A stretch of 64,000 nt of DNA from Macrostomum hystrix (Eukaryota > Platyhelminthes > Macrostomidae). Shown here piece by piece: positions 33,230-44,775 of the stretch (positions within the stretch are counted from its first letter, which is position 1; each line of letters begins with the position of its first letter). The notes under the pieces were generated by a model. That model ran no database searches. It was not told where the DNA came from and saw only the letters and a program-made list of their open reading frames with translations. The stretch spans positions 434,001 through 498,000 of the forward strand of contig CATNEN010000031.1 in assembly GCA_950097015.1 (NCBI GenBank), written 5' to 3'. The translations under genes and the position numbers were made by a program.

Positions 33230-36225
33230 CTGCTCAGCTTCTGGATGCTTATGATGGGCCAAGGCCTGACTCATTGAGGGAATGCCAGGTTGCTGCAGCG
33301 AAATAGTGAAACTTCGGGGGAAAGCTGAGGAATGCAGGCCACGTGCTGCAGACTCTTCAGTCAGTATCTGAGACAGCTCAGGCTTCATGCCTTGCTTTCT
33401 TGTCTGATTGAAGCAGCAGTCGCGAAGGGCTTACGACTTCCGCGCAGTCAAATACAGGCATAGCCCCGCTTTGTGTTTTTACTTTTTCCTAGACATTGTC
33501 TGCTCGAAACCGGACGTGCAGTTGTGGGGTCCCCGTCTCCACCCGGAGGAACAGCTCCGAGAATGCTGTATGACAGCTGCACAAGTCAGAATCATTCATG
33601 TGATTTTAATCTTTTTTGTCTTGTCTGAGCTGGAAAGTAACAAGCTTAAAATAAACTGAATAGCAAGTGAAGTCTCTAAGATTATATTGATCAACATCGT
33701 GACCCAAGGACGATCTACAAAGCAGTTAGACACTTCCAGAAGGCTTGGTCTCCAGAACGCGTTGGCCTCTCGCACTGTGAGCTCGATTCTGCAGTGAGTC
33801 CACATTTATTTTGTGCGTAGAGAATGTTTGAGGGCTTGTCATGCAGTTGAAGCCCATGAGGGCCAACTCCAAAGGCACAGTGAGAGTATACACGGCATGA
33901 CCAAGAAAAATTCAGGGCAGCTCTGAACACCATGCACAACCCTGTGTGATTTGTGTGCTGTATGTAAAGTACTGTTTGCGTGTGCATCCAGGAGTTAGCC
34001 AGGCCCAGGAATGGGCCACAGCCCACTGTGCCACAGCCCTCCTTCAAACATTGCGCTCGTATTACAAATACTAAACGATCTGCATCTGTTATTTAATACT
34101 GTTTAATACTGTTATAAAATACTTAGATGCTAAAGATGAGGCCATGAACAGAACAGGCTACTGCGATATAGGGTGCGCTGCCTCCGCTCGCCTATGCTAT
34201 AAATCAGCACTGTGACACCAGGAGGGCGGAGTAGAGGTTTCCGAGGGCAGAGTGCAAAATCTGCTTCTCAGTTACCGAGGGAACGCTCTCACGCTCTGTC
34301 TGGTATCAAGGATCGCTCCAGCTGCGCTGCTTCACAGAGACGCTTTGTTTTGTTTCTGTGAAGCGCTGCGCTCTGCAATAGACCGCATAACAGTAGAAGT
34401 CCGCTGCGCCAGAGAACAAAGCGCCCCAGTTTCGCATCAAGTCATTCAGGGCTGAAATATTCGCACATCGCACGGACCCCTTATGGTTGCTATGCACAGC
34501 CAAAATACTATTGGCTGTTCGTTCTTCAGCTTGGGGTGCGAGTATCGAAAGTGGTCTCGTAGGGGTCTAGTAGATACTAACAAGAGTCGCATTTGAAAGC
34601 TGAAGCGAGTTCAAGACATCATCGACTGTAGCTAAATTTCCTTCGTTTTCTTTTTATTTCAATTTTTTTCATTCAGCTATAGCTAGAATCTGCGGCCAGC
34701 ACAAGGCGCAATTTTTACTTGGTGTCGCGTGGAAAAAGTTTGCGAGCCTAATCAGTCGCATCGGATTGGGTGGGGCGCAGCCCGAACAATGTGCACGCAA
34801 CAACACGCTAAAGAAATATATTGCGCACAATTGCATGGGGAGTTTGCCTCTCTGAAAAAAAGCAGCGCGTTCAGCTGCATTCTAAGCTGTCGATTGTCAG
34901 CTATAATCTGCAGTTTCCGCTAAGCAGCATAGGGCGGCGACTGTCAGCAGACAAATTCACTAGTTCTATAGTTTCAGGGCCCTCCAAACACCCTTCCGGT
35001 CACGGAGCTGCAAATTTGTGACTTTTTGGACCTTGGCGTTGGGGAGTCAGGTTTCATATCCGGTTGTAAGTTGGGTCTGATTTTTTTATTTCAGAGAGGA
35101 GGCTGAGGCTGAAGCGGACCATGTATGCACGTCATTGTGTCAGTAATCTATATTTATTCGGGTAGATTCAATACTTTGAGTTCTATACATTTTTTTCGAT
35201 TAGGGTTCTCTAATTTCAACGATAAAATCTGCTCATCGTTTTCTCATAAAGTATAATAGATAAGTGGTATCCTGTTAGCAAGGAAAATAAGACATGCTAA
35301 GAAATTTTCGTGATGCTTAAAAATATTAAACTGTCATTGAGTATTGGTAGTGCCTAATGCCCATAGAAACATCATCGATGACCGGAGCTGAGCACTCTTC
35401 TCACTTGGCATTGTAAAACATTCGAATGCAAATTCATGCTCAATTCTTAGCTCGAACACTGGTTGAACTGGTTGAACACTGATTGAACGCAAAGAAGGAG
35501 GAATCTTTCAGCTAACGAGAAGCATAAAAATCGCAAATGATTCGTGCCTTTGGGTAGGAATTAAATTTCCCAGAGTCTTTGCACTCATAGTCGCAATGGA
35601 GGAGCAGTTACGTTTCACAGTGGGTGGCAGGGTACACATTGGGTCTTTAGTTTTCTTTTCGATGACTAACTGAAATCCGAGCAACAATTTATAGATGGAG
35701 CAGCAGGCGATGTAGCGTGGAAGGCCGCGGATGTTTGAGTTCTGCCTTGGCTCCAGCCAGTCCTTCCAGTTAAAAATTAGCAAACATTTGTGATGGAGAG
35801 GTCCGGCCGACTGCTGAGTTTTCTCTTGAAGAAATCTTCCCCAGTTGCCCTCTTCCCCAGAGTCCACACGCGGCGTGAATAAATCCCAGAATGGGGCTGA
35901 TTTTGACCAGCCGCCATATTAGACTCCCCGCATGAGGAGGTGGGGTGGGGGAGAGGAGTCGCCAACAGGTGGCTTGGCGGCCGGCGTGTTCCCATAAAGA
36001 GGATTCAGGAAGATGTGGGATTCGCACGACCAAGTTTTGAAGAAGCCTGAAGGCCAAAGCGTGTCATTCTATCCATTTGAAGCCCCAGTGCCGCTTTGGC
36101 TGATGGTGACGGATATTCCACTGACCACTCCTAGACAAGGCGCCGGCAACCTCCGGCTGACGAGCCACAGATAACTCATCTCACTGAGCTCTTACTCATC
36201 TCTACTGTCAATCAGTAATGCCTGG
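33230..36225. other. Gene-poor spacer containing one SINE
   Basis: Apart from the family B SINE at 33721-33897 I recognise no gene or repeat. Frames in this stretch are short and lack splice-consistent extensions. Confidence 0.4.
33721..33897 (+). mobile_element. tRNA-derived SINE, family B
   Basis: The plus-strand head has GAGCTCGATTCTGC (B-box-like). It is followed by ACATTTATTTTGTGCG, GGGCTTGTCATGCAGTTGAA, GAGGGCCAACTCCAAAGGCA and CAGTGAGAGTATACA. These blocks align in order with the minus-strand copy at 6781-6941. The three copies are diverged, so the family is not recent. Confidence 0.7.
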
Positions 36226-36495
36226 CGGGGGTTGTAGCCTGCTTAGAGTGTCGGACTCGAGACAAGAAGGTCGGGGGTTCGATTCCCGACTCCACTGGAA
36301 CAATTTGTGTCCTTTAGCAAGGCACTTTATACTGCAGCGTTGCTTTAGTTCACCCAGCTGTTGAATAGGATTAGCTGGGGTAATTGAGGGTGGGTGTGGC
36401 ATTCCCCCAGTCCATGGACTGAAGAGCCGTACACAGCCTTTAGATTCGCGTAATAGCTGCGGCTGTTGATGATGATTATTATTATTATTAATATT
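36226..36495 (+). mobile_element. tRNA-derived SINE, family A, with ATT-rich tail
   Basis: The tRNA-like head has GGGGGTTGTAGCCTGCTTAG and an exact B box GGTTCGATTCC at 36276-36286. The body has TTTAGCAAGGCACTTTA, the conserved block CAGCTGGGGTAATTGAGGGT and CCAGTCCATGGACTGAAGAG. It ends in GATGATTATTATTATTATTA. The body matches the copy at 41647-41880 in the same order. No clear target duplication is seen here. Confidence 0.85.
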
Positions 36496-37966
36496 ACACA
36501 GCCAGTCCAGCCCACAGTCGCCTTTAGATTCGCACTATGGTCTGTGAGGTAGACCCATGTGGCCAAAGCAATGCTCACCACTTAGAGTGGCGCATTGTAT
36601 AAGGCATAATTTCACAAATTGTATAATAAAAAAGTCGCATTTAGACTGTTGTATGAGGGCCAGCATGTGATCTGGGGCCGACGCCCGATTTTGAAGCCCA
36701 TGGCCCGATCCGAGATGTTTTTCAGCGGACAAGAACAGGGATTGATGGACTGTTTTCAGACGAGGGAGGTCCAGAATCTGAACTGACCATCGGCTCTGAC
36801 TCGCTCCTGTTATCGAATCGCTGTTCGCTGGGATCCAGCGCAGTATGAATGGCTGTGTTGTTCAACAGCTAACGCCAACAACCCCTACAAAAGCCTGGCT
36901 GCGACACCAGCTGATCTGACTGCTAAAGCCGTGCCTTCTGCTGCCGAACACAATCGCTAGATGGGCACAGACTGATACAGAGTCAAAGATGCAGACAGTA
37001 ACTGTCGCGGATGCTTTTTTGGATGTGGTTGCCGGGGGGGGAGACAAGGCCGAATTTTGCCAAGGGAGGTGCCGCGGTCTCTTGGAGGTGCGCTGTGCCT
37101 CCACGCAGCCCTACCCAGCCGGCATCCCCATCGGTATTTGGTTAATTGAGACTGACTGTACTGCAGCCGAGGGACCCCTTGCTAACCAAGCCATCTCTGA
37201 CTGACTGCAGCACAAGGCTCCGTTGGTGTGCGCACATTTGCGAATGTAGATACAGCCGGTATTCGCGACCCCAGCACCTTCACTGCCTCGGAAACTAAGT
37301 GAACAAAAAGCTAGACCTGTAGCATTGCCAATCTTGTTGCTAAGCTGTGGGCCATAGCATACACTAAGCATTTAGCCATTTACCCAATAGACAACAGTTG
37401 CCATGCTTGCTTGCCCATTGAAAACACACGCACTCTCACCTAATTAATGTCTAGTTAGCCTCACTTCTACGATGGAAATCTCGGATTCGCGCCCGATTTG
37501 CGCCGATGTGCCGGGGAGCTGCGCGTTTCTGCTTAAAACAACAGTGTATGCAAAACTGCTGCATGGGCATCTCAAATTTCCCTGATAACCAGCGGTTTGA
37601 GGAGGAACGCACTGAGAACACCCAGGCCTTGTCATTGGACTCTAAATAGGCCACTTATAAGATTAGACATCTGGTCTAGCCCATCCCATACTGTAGTGAG
37701 CTAGGAGAGAAGTTCAACTCACACGAGCTTCTCTATATCTAAGCTGTAAGAATTCGGTAGGGAATTAACTGGAGTGCGGCATGCCTGTAGGAAGATTCAG
37801 GTACTAACATCAAATAGTAAATAATGATATCAGAAACTGCTCCGATAAGATATTTTTACTCCTGGCTAGACTGTAAGTGATCAGAAGCTCAAACACCAAT
37901 TCAAGCAATCTACTGCAGTTCGATATTAATATTCTCTTTAAAAGTAGACAGTATAATACTACAGTA
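36496..37966. other. Spacer
   Basis: No supported gene. The phrase CCTTTAGATTCGC occurs both inside the SINE tail region (near 36438) and just after it (near 36521), a local duplication. Confidence 0.4.
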
Positions 37967-38417
37967 GGGTGTTTCAAATACTCACTGCCTACTTCTCGAT
38001 AGCTCCCAAACCGAGTGACCTATTTTCGTGAAAGTCCATCATCTGAATCTAAATTTTCCGCTCTTTACGCTGGACTAACTTTCAAAGCCGTCCGAGTCAG
38101 CATCGTCGAGATATTCAGCGACTCTTGTCGGGGACGCTTGTGACAACGGCAACTAAGACTGCTATATAACTGAACAGACCTCTATAACGAATCCATATTA
38201 GTTCAATCATGAAGTTTTGTGAGCAGAAAATATACCTCTATGGGTGGTTTTTCTCACAACCAAACAAGAATCATTGAATATCTCGACGACGCCGACGTTT
38301 TGTGATTCTGGAAGTCATTTCATCGGATAGAGCGGGAAATTTTATCCAGAGTTCTGAATTTTAACGGCGATTGGTTAAATTTTTTGGGAGATACAGAAAA
38401 AATGTGGGTACCCCCCA
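37967..38417. mobile_element. Diverged fold-back (long-inverted-repeat) element
   Basis: The left half aligns with the reverse complement of the right half. The best block is GTCGTCGAGATATTC, in GCATCGTCGAGATATTCAGC (about 38100) and the inverted GAATATCTCGACGACG (about 38276). Outer matching blocks are ATTTTCCCGCTC-like and ATCTCCCAAA-like. Arms are about 190 bp and clearly diverged. No coding capacity or obvious target duplication is seen; a MITE-like element or two inverted copies of one repeat both fit. Confidence 0.55.
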
Positions 38418-38869
38418 CGTGGTCTTTCCTCTGTTAAGCCAAGAGAATCTAAACATAATTTAATACTAACCGCTTGAGTGGGCACAAGCAATACAGGTAG
38501 TGAATCAGACATTTCAAATGATGCGGTCAGCTGCAGTAGCATAGCTGCAACCCAGTAAAAGCCTTAGGAGTCATGCTGCTGCTGCTAGTCTAAATCTCTT
38601 CTGATTTTCTCATGCTTTCGTGGACAGTAGCCTCGGATACATGGGAAATATTCTCACGGGAGCGCTAGCACGGTGCTTTCTTTAAGCACTAAATTTACAA
38701 TCCAGTATCCAGGGTGTATCGAATTGATATGAAATCTTATTTCAGAAAAGCATTACTGAGCTGAGAGCATTAAGCTGCGATGGCCTTCAATCCGCTCCGT
38801 CCCAGTCCTACAGGAGGCGGCAGGTTTTCTCATGCACTTTCATGGGCTACACTTTTTCAGCAGGAGGTG

Positions 38870-39056
38870 CAACTCCTTCCCCCAGCAGTCCTTCAGGACT
38901 TGAATCTTTCCCAGCAGTCATTCAGGGCCTGAACATCTTTCCCAGCAGTCATTTAGGGCCTGAACATTTTTCCCAGCAATCATTTAGGGCCTGAACATCT
39001 TTCTCAGCTGTCCTTCAGGGCCTGAATATTTTCTAGCAGCCCTTCAGGGCCTGAAT
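38870..39056. repeat. 31-bp tandem repeat, about six diverged copies
   Basis: The unit resembles TTTCCCAGCAGTCATTTAGG plus GCCTGAACATC. Copies differ by several bases each, so this array is older than the others. Confidence 0.85.
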
Positions 39057-39714
39057 CTTAGCCCCTGAACCACTGACCTATAAAATCCCTGGGCTACAAG
39101 TAATCCCTTTTGAAGAATAAAGATCCGAAGCCCTGTCAGACGGGGCCACAAAAGATGCTAAGTGAATTCTCGTTTCTCTGTTGAGAGATGGGGTAGGTAC
39201 CCTAGGCGCATACCTTTCCTTCTAAGTAGGCATGCTCTCTCTCGCGGCAAATCTAAGCGCAGAATCATACAGACGCAAGGCTAAACAAGACTGATCTACT
39301 ATTCGTTGGTGCAGTGATGCAGCAAAAATATTTCCCTCCAACGGAACAGGACAGAGGACCGAAGCGAGCCTGTCTGTGCGGCCCTCTGTTTGTCAACTCT
39401 GACACAGTCGGGGGATGCTGGGTCGGTGGTTGATGTTTCTTTGGGGTCGGTCGAGCCCATGTTCCAGCAAAATCGACTGATTTAGGGACTTTCGGTGTTG
39501 CATTCAGCTGTTCCTTCGGCCTTTGCACCCAATCTAATGCATATGCTTGCTATTAGACAGACTAGCAGCATAGATGTCTGCGTGGATTCCAGCCACCTAA
39601 AGCATTTCAGCTAAAAGCCTTGAATTTGGAGCGCAGTGCCTGTTTCTGCATGAGGCATTTAATTGTAATAGTTATATATACGAGCAAGCAAGGCTCGTAG
39701 CAAGGCTATTCAGC

Positions 39715-41065
39715 TTTCTAGCTTTTCAGCTACGCGTAGATGTTTGTACTTCAGCTAGATGCTAGTACTTCAGCTAGATGCTTGTACTTCAGCTAGATGT
39801 TTGTACTTCAGCTAGATGCTAGTTCTTCGGCTAGATTCTAGTTCTTCGGCTAGATTCTAGTTCTTCAGCTAGATGCTACTTCTTCAGCTAGATGCAAGTT
39901 CTTCAGCTAGATGCAAGTTCTTCAGCTAGATGCTACTTCTTCAGCTAGATGCTACTTCTTCAGCTAGATGCTACTTCTTCAGCTAGATGCTACTTCTTCA
40001 GCTAGATGCTAATTCTTCAGCTAGATGCTACTTCTTCAGCTAGATGCAAGTTCTTCAGCTAGATGCTAGTACTTCAGCTAGATGCAAGTTCTTCAGCTAG
40101 ATGCTACTTCTTCAGCTAGATGCTAGTACTTCAGCTAGATGCAAGTTCTTCAGCTAGATGCTTGTACTTCAGCTAGATGCTTGTACTTCAGCTAGATGCT
40201 TGTACTTCAGCTAGATGCTTGTACTTCAGCTAGATGCAAGTTCTTCGGCTAGATGCTAGTACTTCAGCTAGATGCTAGTACTTCAGCTAGATGCTAGTTC
40301 TTCGGCTAGATTCTAGTTCTTCGGCTAGATTCTAGTTCTTCAGCTAGATGCTACTTCTTCAGCTAGATGCAAGTTCTTCAGCTAGATGCTACTTCTTCAG
40401 CTAGATGCAAGTTCTTCAGCTAGATGCAAGTTCTTCAGCTAGATGCTAGTACTTCAGCTAGATGCAAGTTCTTCAGCTAGATGCAAGTTCTTCAGCTAGA
40501 TGCTAGTACTTCAGCTAGATGCAAGTTCTTCAGCTAGATTCTAGTTCTTCGGCTAGATTCTAGTTCTTCAGCTAGATGCTAGTACTTCAGCTAGATGCTA
40601 GTTCTTCGGCTAGATTCTAGTTCTTCGGCTAGATTCTAGTTCTTCAGCTAGATGCTACTTCTTCAGCTAGATGCAAGTTCTTCAGCTAGATGCTACTTCT
40701 TCAGCTAGATGCAAGTTCTTCAGCTAGATGCAAGTTCTTCAGCTAGATGCTAGTACTTCAGCTAGATGCAAGTTCTTCAGCTAGATGCAAGTTCTTCAGC
40801 TAGATGCTAGTACTTCAGCTAGATGCAAGTTCTTCAGCTAGATGCAAGTTCTTCAGCTAGATGCTAGTACTTCAGCTAGATGCAAGTTCTTCAGCTAGAT
40901 GCTAGTACTTCAGCTAGATGCAAGTTCTTCAGCTAGATGCAAGTTCTTCAGCTAGATGCTAGTACTTCAGCTAGATGCAAGTTCTTCAGCTAGATGCTTG
41001 TACTTCAGCTAGATGCAAGTTCTTCAGCTAGATGCAAGTTCTTCAGCTAGATGCTAGTTTTTCAG
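39715..41065. repeat. 19-bp minisatellite, about 71 copies
   Basis: The unit TTCTTCAGCTAGATGCAAG alternates with TACTTCAGCTAGATGCTAG, TTCGGCTAGATTCTAG and TGCTACTTC variants. The TTCGGCTAGATTCTAG block with its neighbours recurs near 40301 and 40605 (304 bp, 16 units) and in part near 39830, giving a higher-order structure. No open frame of note crosses it. Confidence 0.95.
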
Positions 41066-41646
41066 CTAAGTTAAACTCTGTCTAACCAGAATAACCAATT
41101 GGAACACTTTTTGCGCAGCAAATAGACAAAAGTTAGCAAAAGCTTATATTGATTTTTGAACATGATATTAATATATTTAATGTCATAGTTGCTTCAATTT
41201 ACTTACATTGCTTGCTGGACGAATTTACGGTAGGAAACTAGTAACTTTATCAGCTCGTTTGAGCTGTAACTGATTAGTCTTACTGCTGCAACAAGAAGAG
41301 CTTCGCGAGGACAAAAAAGGAGTCCACTGCAAAGACTAGCGTTGAGCCTAAAAAAAGGCTTTTGCAAAGACTGAAGGCTCCTTCTGCTCTCGGGCCAATA
41401 GTGGGCGTATCTCACCCACCTCAGCCATTTCGTCTTTTTTTAACAGGGGCAGCTGCTGGCCGACCCACCTATTAAGCAGTCGAAATTGTGTAAGTGCGGC
41501 CATGCAAATAAGCGGAACTTGACAGTTTTTCTTCCCTTATCGCTATTTACGAAGTTATTTGTGAGTTGTTCTCTAACCCAGGTTTGCTAGCAATGATTCT
41601 TGCATTCCAGCCATGCTGTCTAAATTGACTGCTCACCTGTTAGACA

Positions 41647-41880
41647 GGGGTTGTAGCCTAGGGGTTAGAGCGTCAGACTCACGGCTCGAAGGTCAGTGGT
41701 TCATTTCCTGACTCCACTGCAACAAAATGTAAAATTTTTGAACAGCAAGACACTTAAGTCTGAATTTTTGAAGTTCACCAAGCTGTTAAATGGGTACCTT
41801 GCGTCAGCTGGGGTAATTGAGGGTGGGTGTGGCGTACCGCCCAGTCCATGGACTGAACAGCTGTACAGCAATAGCTGCGG
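41647..41880 (+). mobile_element. tRNA-derived SINE, family A, with target duplication
   Basis: The tRNA-like head GGGGTTGTAGCCTAGGGGTT plus AGAGCGTCAGACTC looks close to a tRNA 5' half, and the B box is degraded (GGTTCATTTCC). The body shares CAGCTGGGGTAATTGAGGGT and CCAGTCCATGGACTGAA with the copy at 36226-36495. The left flank TCACCTGTTAGACAGG (41633-41648) and right flank TTCACCTGTTAAACAGG (41881-41897) look like a target duplication. The ATT tail is absent. Confidence 0.85.
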
Positions 41881-41975
41881 TTCACCTGTTAAACAGGAGT
41901 TTTCACCTGTAAAAAATAGTGTTTACCTGTTAAACTGAGTTTTCACCTGTTAAACAGTCTGTTCACCTGTTCGAT
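41881..41975. repeat. Short TTCACCTGTTAAACAG tandem repeat
   Basis: About five imperfect copies of an 18-22 bp unit lie immediately right of the family A SINE. Because the SINE's left flank is also one unit, the SINE may have landed in this array; the apparent target duplication could then partly be array sequence. Confidence 0.7.
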
Positions 41976-44307
41976 AGATCGCCTAGAAAATACGCAAAGT
42001 TTCTGTACCCTAAATAGACATAAGGAATACAAGAGAAAGTATCGTAAAAGAATCCAAGCTTTAGATCAGGATTCTGCCGCAGCAATCCTGTGTTCCTTCA
42101 GTGACTAAGGGGTAGTAAAATAGAGGCTTAGCAGCTTGCGCTAGTAATTGCAGCCTTGGCAGGCGTGTAGGCGTGATGGAGATAACGGCTTTAACTCCTC
42201 AAACAAGGACAGTTGTGTTTATTTTAAGCACACAAATTATGCGCTTCATCAGGAGAATTCGGTGCAATAAATTCCATTGCATTTACCTATTGACAAGGAC
42301 AAGAATCAGTAATATGCGCTAAAGCCTGGAGGAACATCAGCGGTTTCTAAATTTTAGATACGCTCGTAGTTGCTTTCACAACAGAAAGCTATTTTTGTAG
42401 TCCATGTTTCGACTCCTAACAGAGAGGACTGGAGTTCGAATATCAGCCTAAGGAGTCGTGTCATTAAGCAAACCAAATAGCAAGATTTTCGTAGAGATTT
42501 TTTGGGTGGGCGGTACAGGCTGTGCATGTGGCCCGACTGGACTATTTGGGTAGTTTCTATCAATGAATCGAGTCAAAGACTACGTAAGCAATAATATTGG
42601 AACAGGCATTGGGGACATTGCTTGGCGCTTTGCAGCGTGACGCAGCTTCTCCATGTACGCCAGTCTCAAGGTCCTCGTGGGCCTGCTCAATCACGGCACA
42701 CCGGCTGTATTTCACGGTGGCCTGAACACGCCAAAACGGACGCTACATGTCTATCGCTGGGGGACTAATTTTTTGGTAGAAAGACGGAATCCTCGAGGCG
42801 ATTGATGGGGAAGAAAGGAGTACAGCATCAGCGAATACTGGAAGACTGGCCAGCAGTCTGTCTCTTGCGCTGGCACTCAGGCATTAAGATGTAGAGTGAG
42901 GTCTTATGACATTCAGTTGTTCGACAGGACATTATTCAATGTCAGCCGCTGGGCTATGTAATTGGCTTAGTTAGAGGTGCATGGGGCGGCCTGTACGCAG
43001 CTGGGCGCATACTTCTCCGATGTCTTCCTGACCCCAGCTGATCTGCGGTCAACCGAAAGTCAAGTGCCGCCGCGCAAAGGTGAGGACTGACAGTCAGAGG
43101 GAAGTGAGATGGGGAAAAAGACAGAGACTAAGGAAGCAGAGAAGAGAGGTGTGACTATAGATTGATTTGGACTGGAGGGCGCGTGCGGAAGAGTTTTTTA
43201 GCGGCTTAGGCTTAGCTGGGCTATTGAACACTCGAGTTGAGAAGAGAAGAAAACGGGCTTTGGTGTCTGCAGTTCCTCAGTGGGTATTGCTTGTGGACTT
43301 GAGCACCGACTCTTCGCCGGTTGACAAGAGGAAGTCATTAGCAAGTTCCAGATTTTTTCTTGGGTGCCGGATGGACAGTCGGTATTCCTACTTGAATTTC
43401 CTCGACCTGGAATTCTGTTCAGTTGCTCGCCTCCCGGTCCCGGGTATTGTATAGCAGTTTTTCACTGAGATCGAAGGCACCAATCTGACGCCAGTTAGGC
43501 ATCGTATTGATGCGCACTTATAGCCTGCGACTTCATGTGAGCTTTCGACTGGGCACAATAGCTCATCCTGTCAACTAGTGACAATGCTACTGTGAGTACA
43601 GTGAGCATAGCATTTAAATGCGAGATCCGCAACACTGAAAATATTCGGTTGCCCGGCTCTCTGAAAGTAGCGAAAGAAGCCGCCGAATGAAGCATTGCGA
43701 GTATCGGTTTGAGATTGCTGGGACCCATGAGCTTTGGACCCGCAAGGTACGCAAGATCTTTGGACCCAGGAATCTGCCTTGGTCTAAATCATGCGGTAGA
43801 CGAAACTAGATCTAAAATACAAGGGAAAGATATCCTATGCTAGATGCTGCTTTATCAACTGCTACTCAAGCTTAATTCCCCATTCGCACAGTCCCAGATG
43901 ATCCCAGCGGGGCCAGCCGTCTCATCCCTGACGCATCTCTGCAGACAGGGGGATAAAACTCAACTGCAAGAGGGGATAAAACACAGCCGACTCAGCTCAG
44001 CCAAGGCAAGGGGCTGCGGGAATTGGCTGCTCGTCCACAGTCTCCGCCTTCCTCGCCTGCTTGATGAAGGGATCAAGGGCTATAACTTGTAATCCGAGTT
44101 TATCGCGCGGAGTCATCTGGGCCGGCGGTCCTGACTGTCTCAGCTGCTGCTGAGCCTCTGACTAGCGTTGAGGCCAGATTGATCAGACTCGCCCCACACA
44201 CACGGATCTCCCCACCCACAGAGCCACCGCTTCACAATTAGCTTTAGCTTCATTTCTACTGGAAGCTGTGCATTCTTTTTAGAATTCCAAGTAATGCCCC
44301 CAATTGC
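41976..44307. other. Gene-poor spacer with one exon-like segment
   Basis: Only the 63-nt segment at 42659-42721 stands out as coding-like. The rest shows nothing I can name. Confidence 0.4.
42659..42721 (-). CDS. Possible 21-codon internal exon, unrecognised
   Basis: On the minus strand an acceptor (TTCAG) precedes 63 nt reading ATVKYSRCAVIEQAHEDLET plus G, followed by a GT donor (GTACAT). The length is a multiple of three and codon use is GC-rich, unlike the surroundings. There are no neighbouring exons to join it to, and the donor is poor. It may be a relic or chance. Confidence 0.25.
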
Positions 44308-44353
44308 CACAGATACTAGAATACTAGAATACTAGTGTACTGTAGTATCTGTG
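44308..44353. repeat. Short palindrome
   Basis: CACAGATACTA (44308-44318) is matched by TAGTATCTGTG (44343-44353), with GAATACTA repeats between. The 11-bp stem is perfect. Confidence 0.7.
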
Positions 44354-44556
44354 TACATTTCGCACTAACCTGTGTCAAGAAACTTTGTGAAGGCATTGCC
44401 ATTGCGAGCGTATATATATCAGCTCTTTTGGCTTATAAATATTCGATTGGATGGGTTTCATTCTTCAGACTGTAATACCAAACACAGCTCTAGCTACTGT
44501 TAGAGTAGTATAGCGTCAATACTCAATTTGTGCTGGCGATGTCCGCAAAAAAACGG

Positions 44557-44774
44557 TGTGCCTTCTCATTCGGACTGTTTTGCGGCTGTCCCAGTATGTG
44601 CTGCACCGGTGGAGTGAGCTCGTGTGCCTTCTCATTCGGACTGTTTTGCGGCTGTCCCAGTATGTGCTGCACCGGTGGAGTGAGCTCGTGTGCCTTCTCA
44701 TTCGGACTGTTTTGCGGCTGTCCCAGTATGTGCTGCACCGGTGGAGTGAGCTCGTGTGCCTTCTCATTCGGACT
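44557..44774. repeat. 66-bp perfect tandem repeat, 3.3 copies
   Basis: The unit begins TGTGCCTTCTCATTCGGACT and starts at 44557, 44623, 44689 and (partial) 44755 with no differences. The unit is 22 codons long and open on both strands (minus reading QHILGQPQNSPNEKAHELTP plus PV), but no flanking exon structure was found. Confidence 0.95.
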
Positions 44775-44775
44775 C

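Noticed and set aside
36226-36300. A functional tRNA gene (exact B box, A-box-like start)
   Set aside because: The acceptor stem does not close, and the sequence continues into a body shared with a second copy, so it is a SINE head.
39265-39528. An 87-codon minus-strand frame resembling retroelement residue
   Set aside because: No recognisable motif and no neighbouring retroelement sequence.
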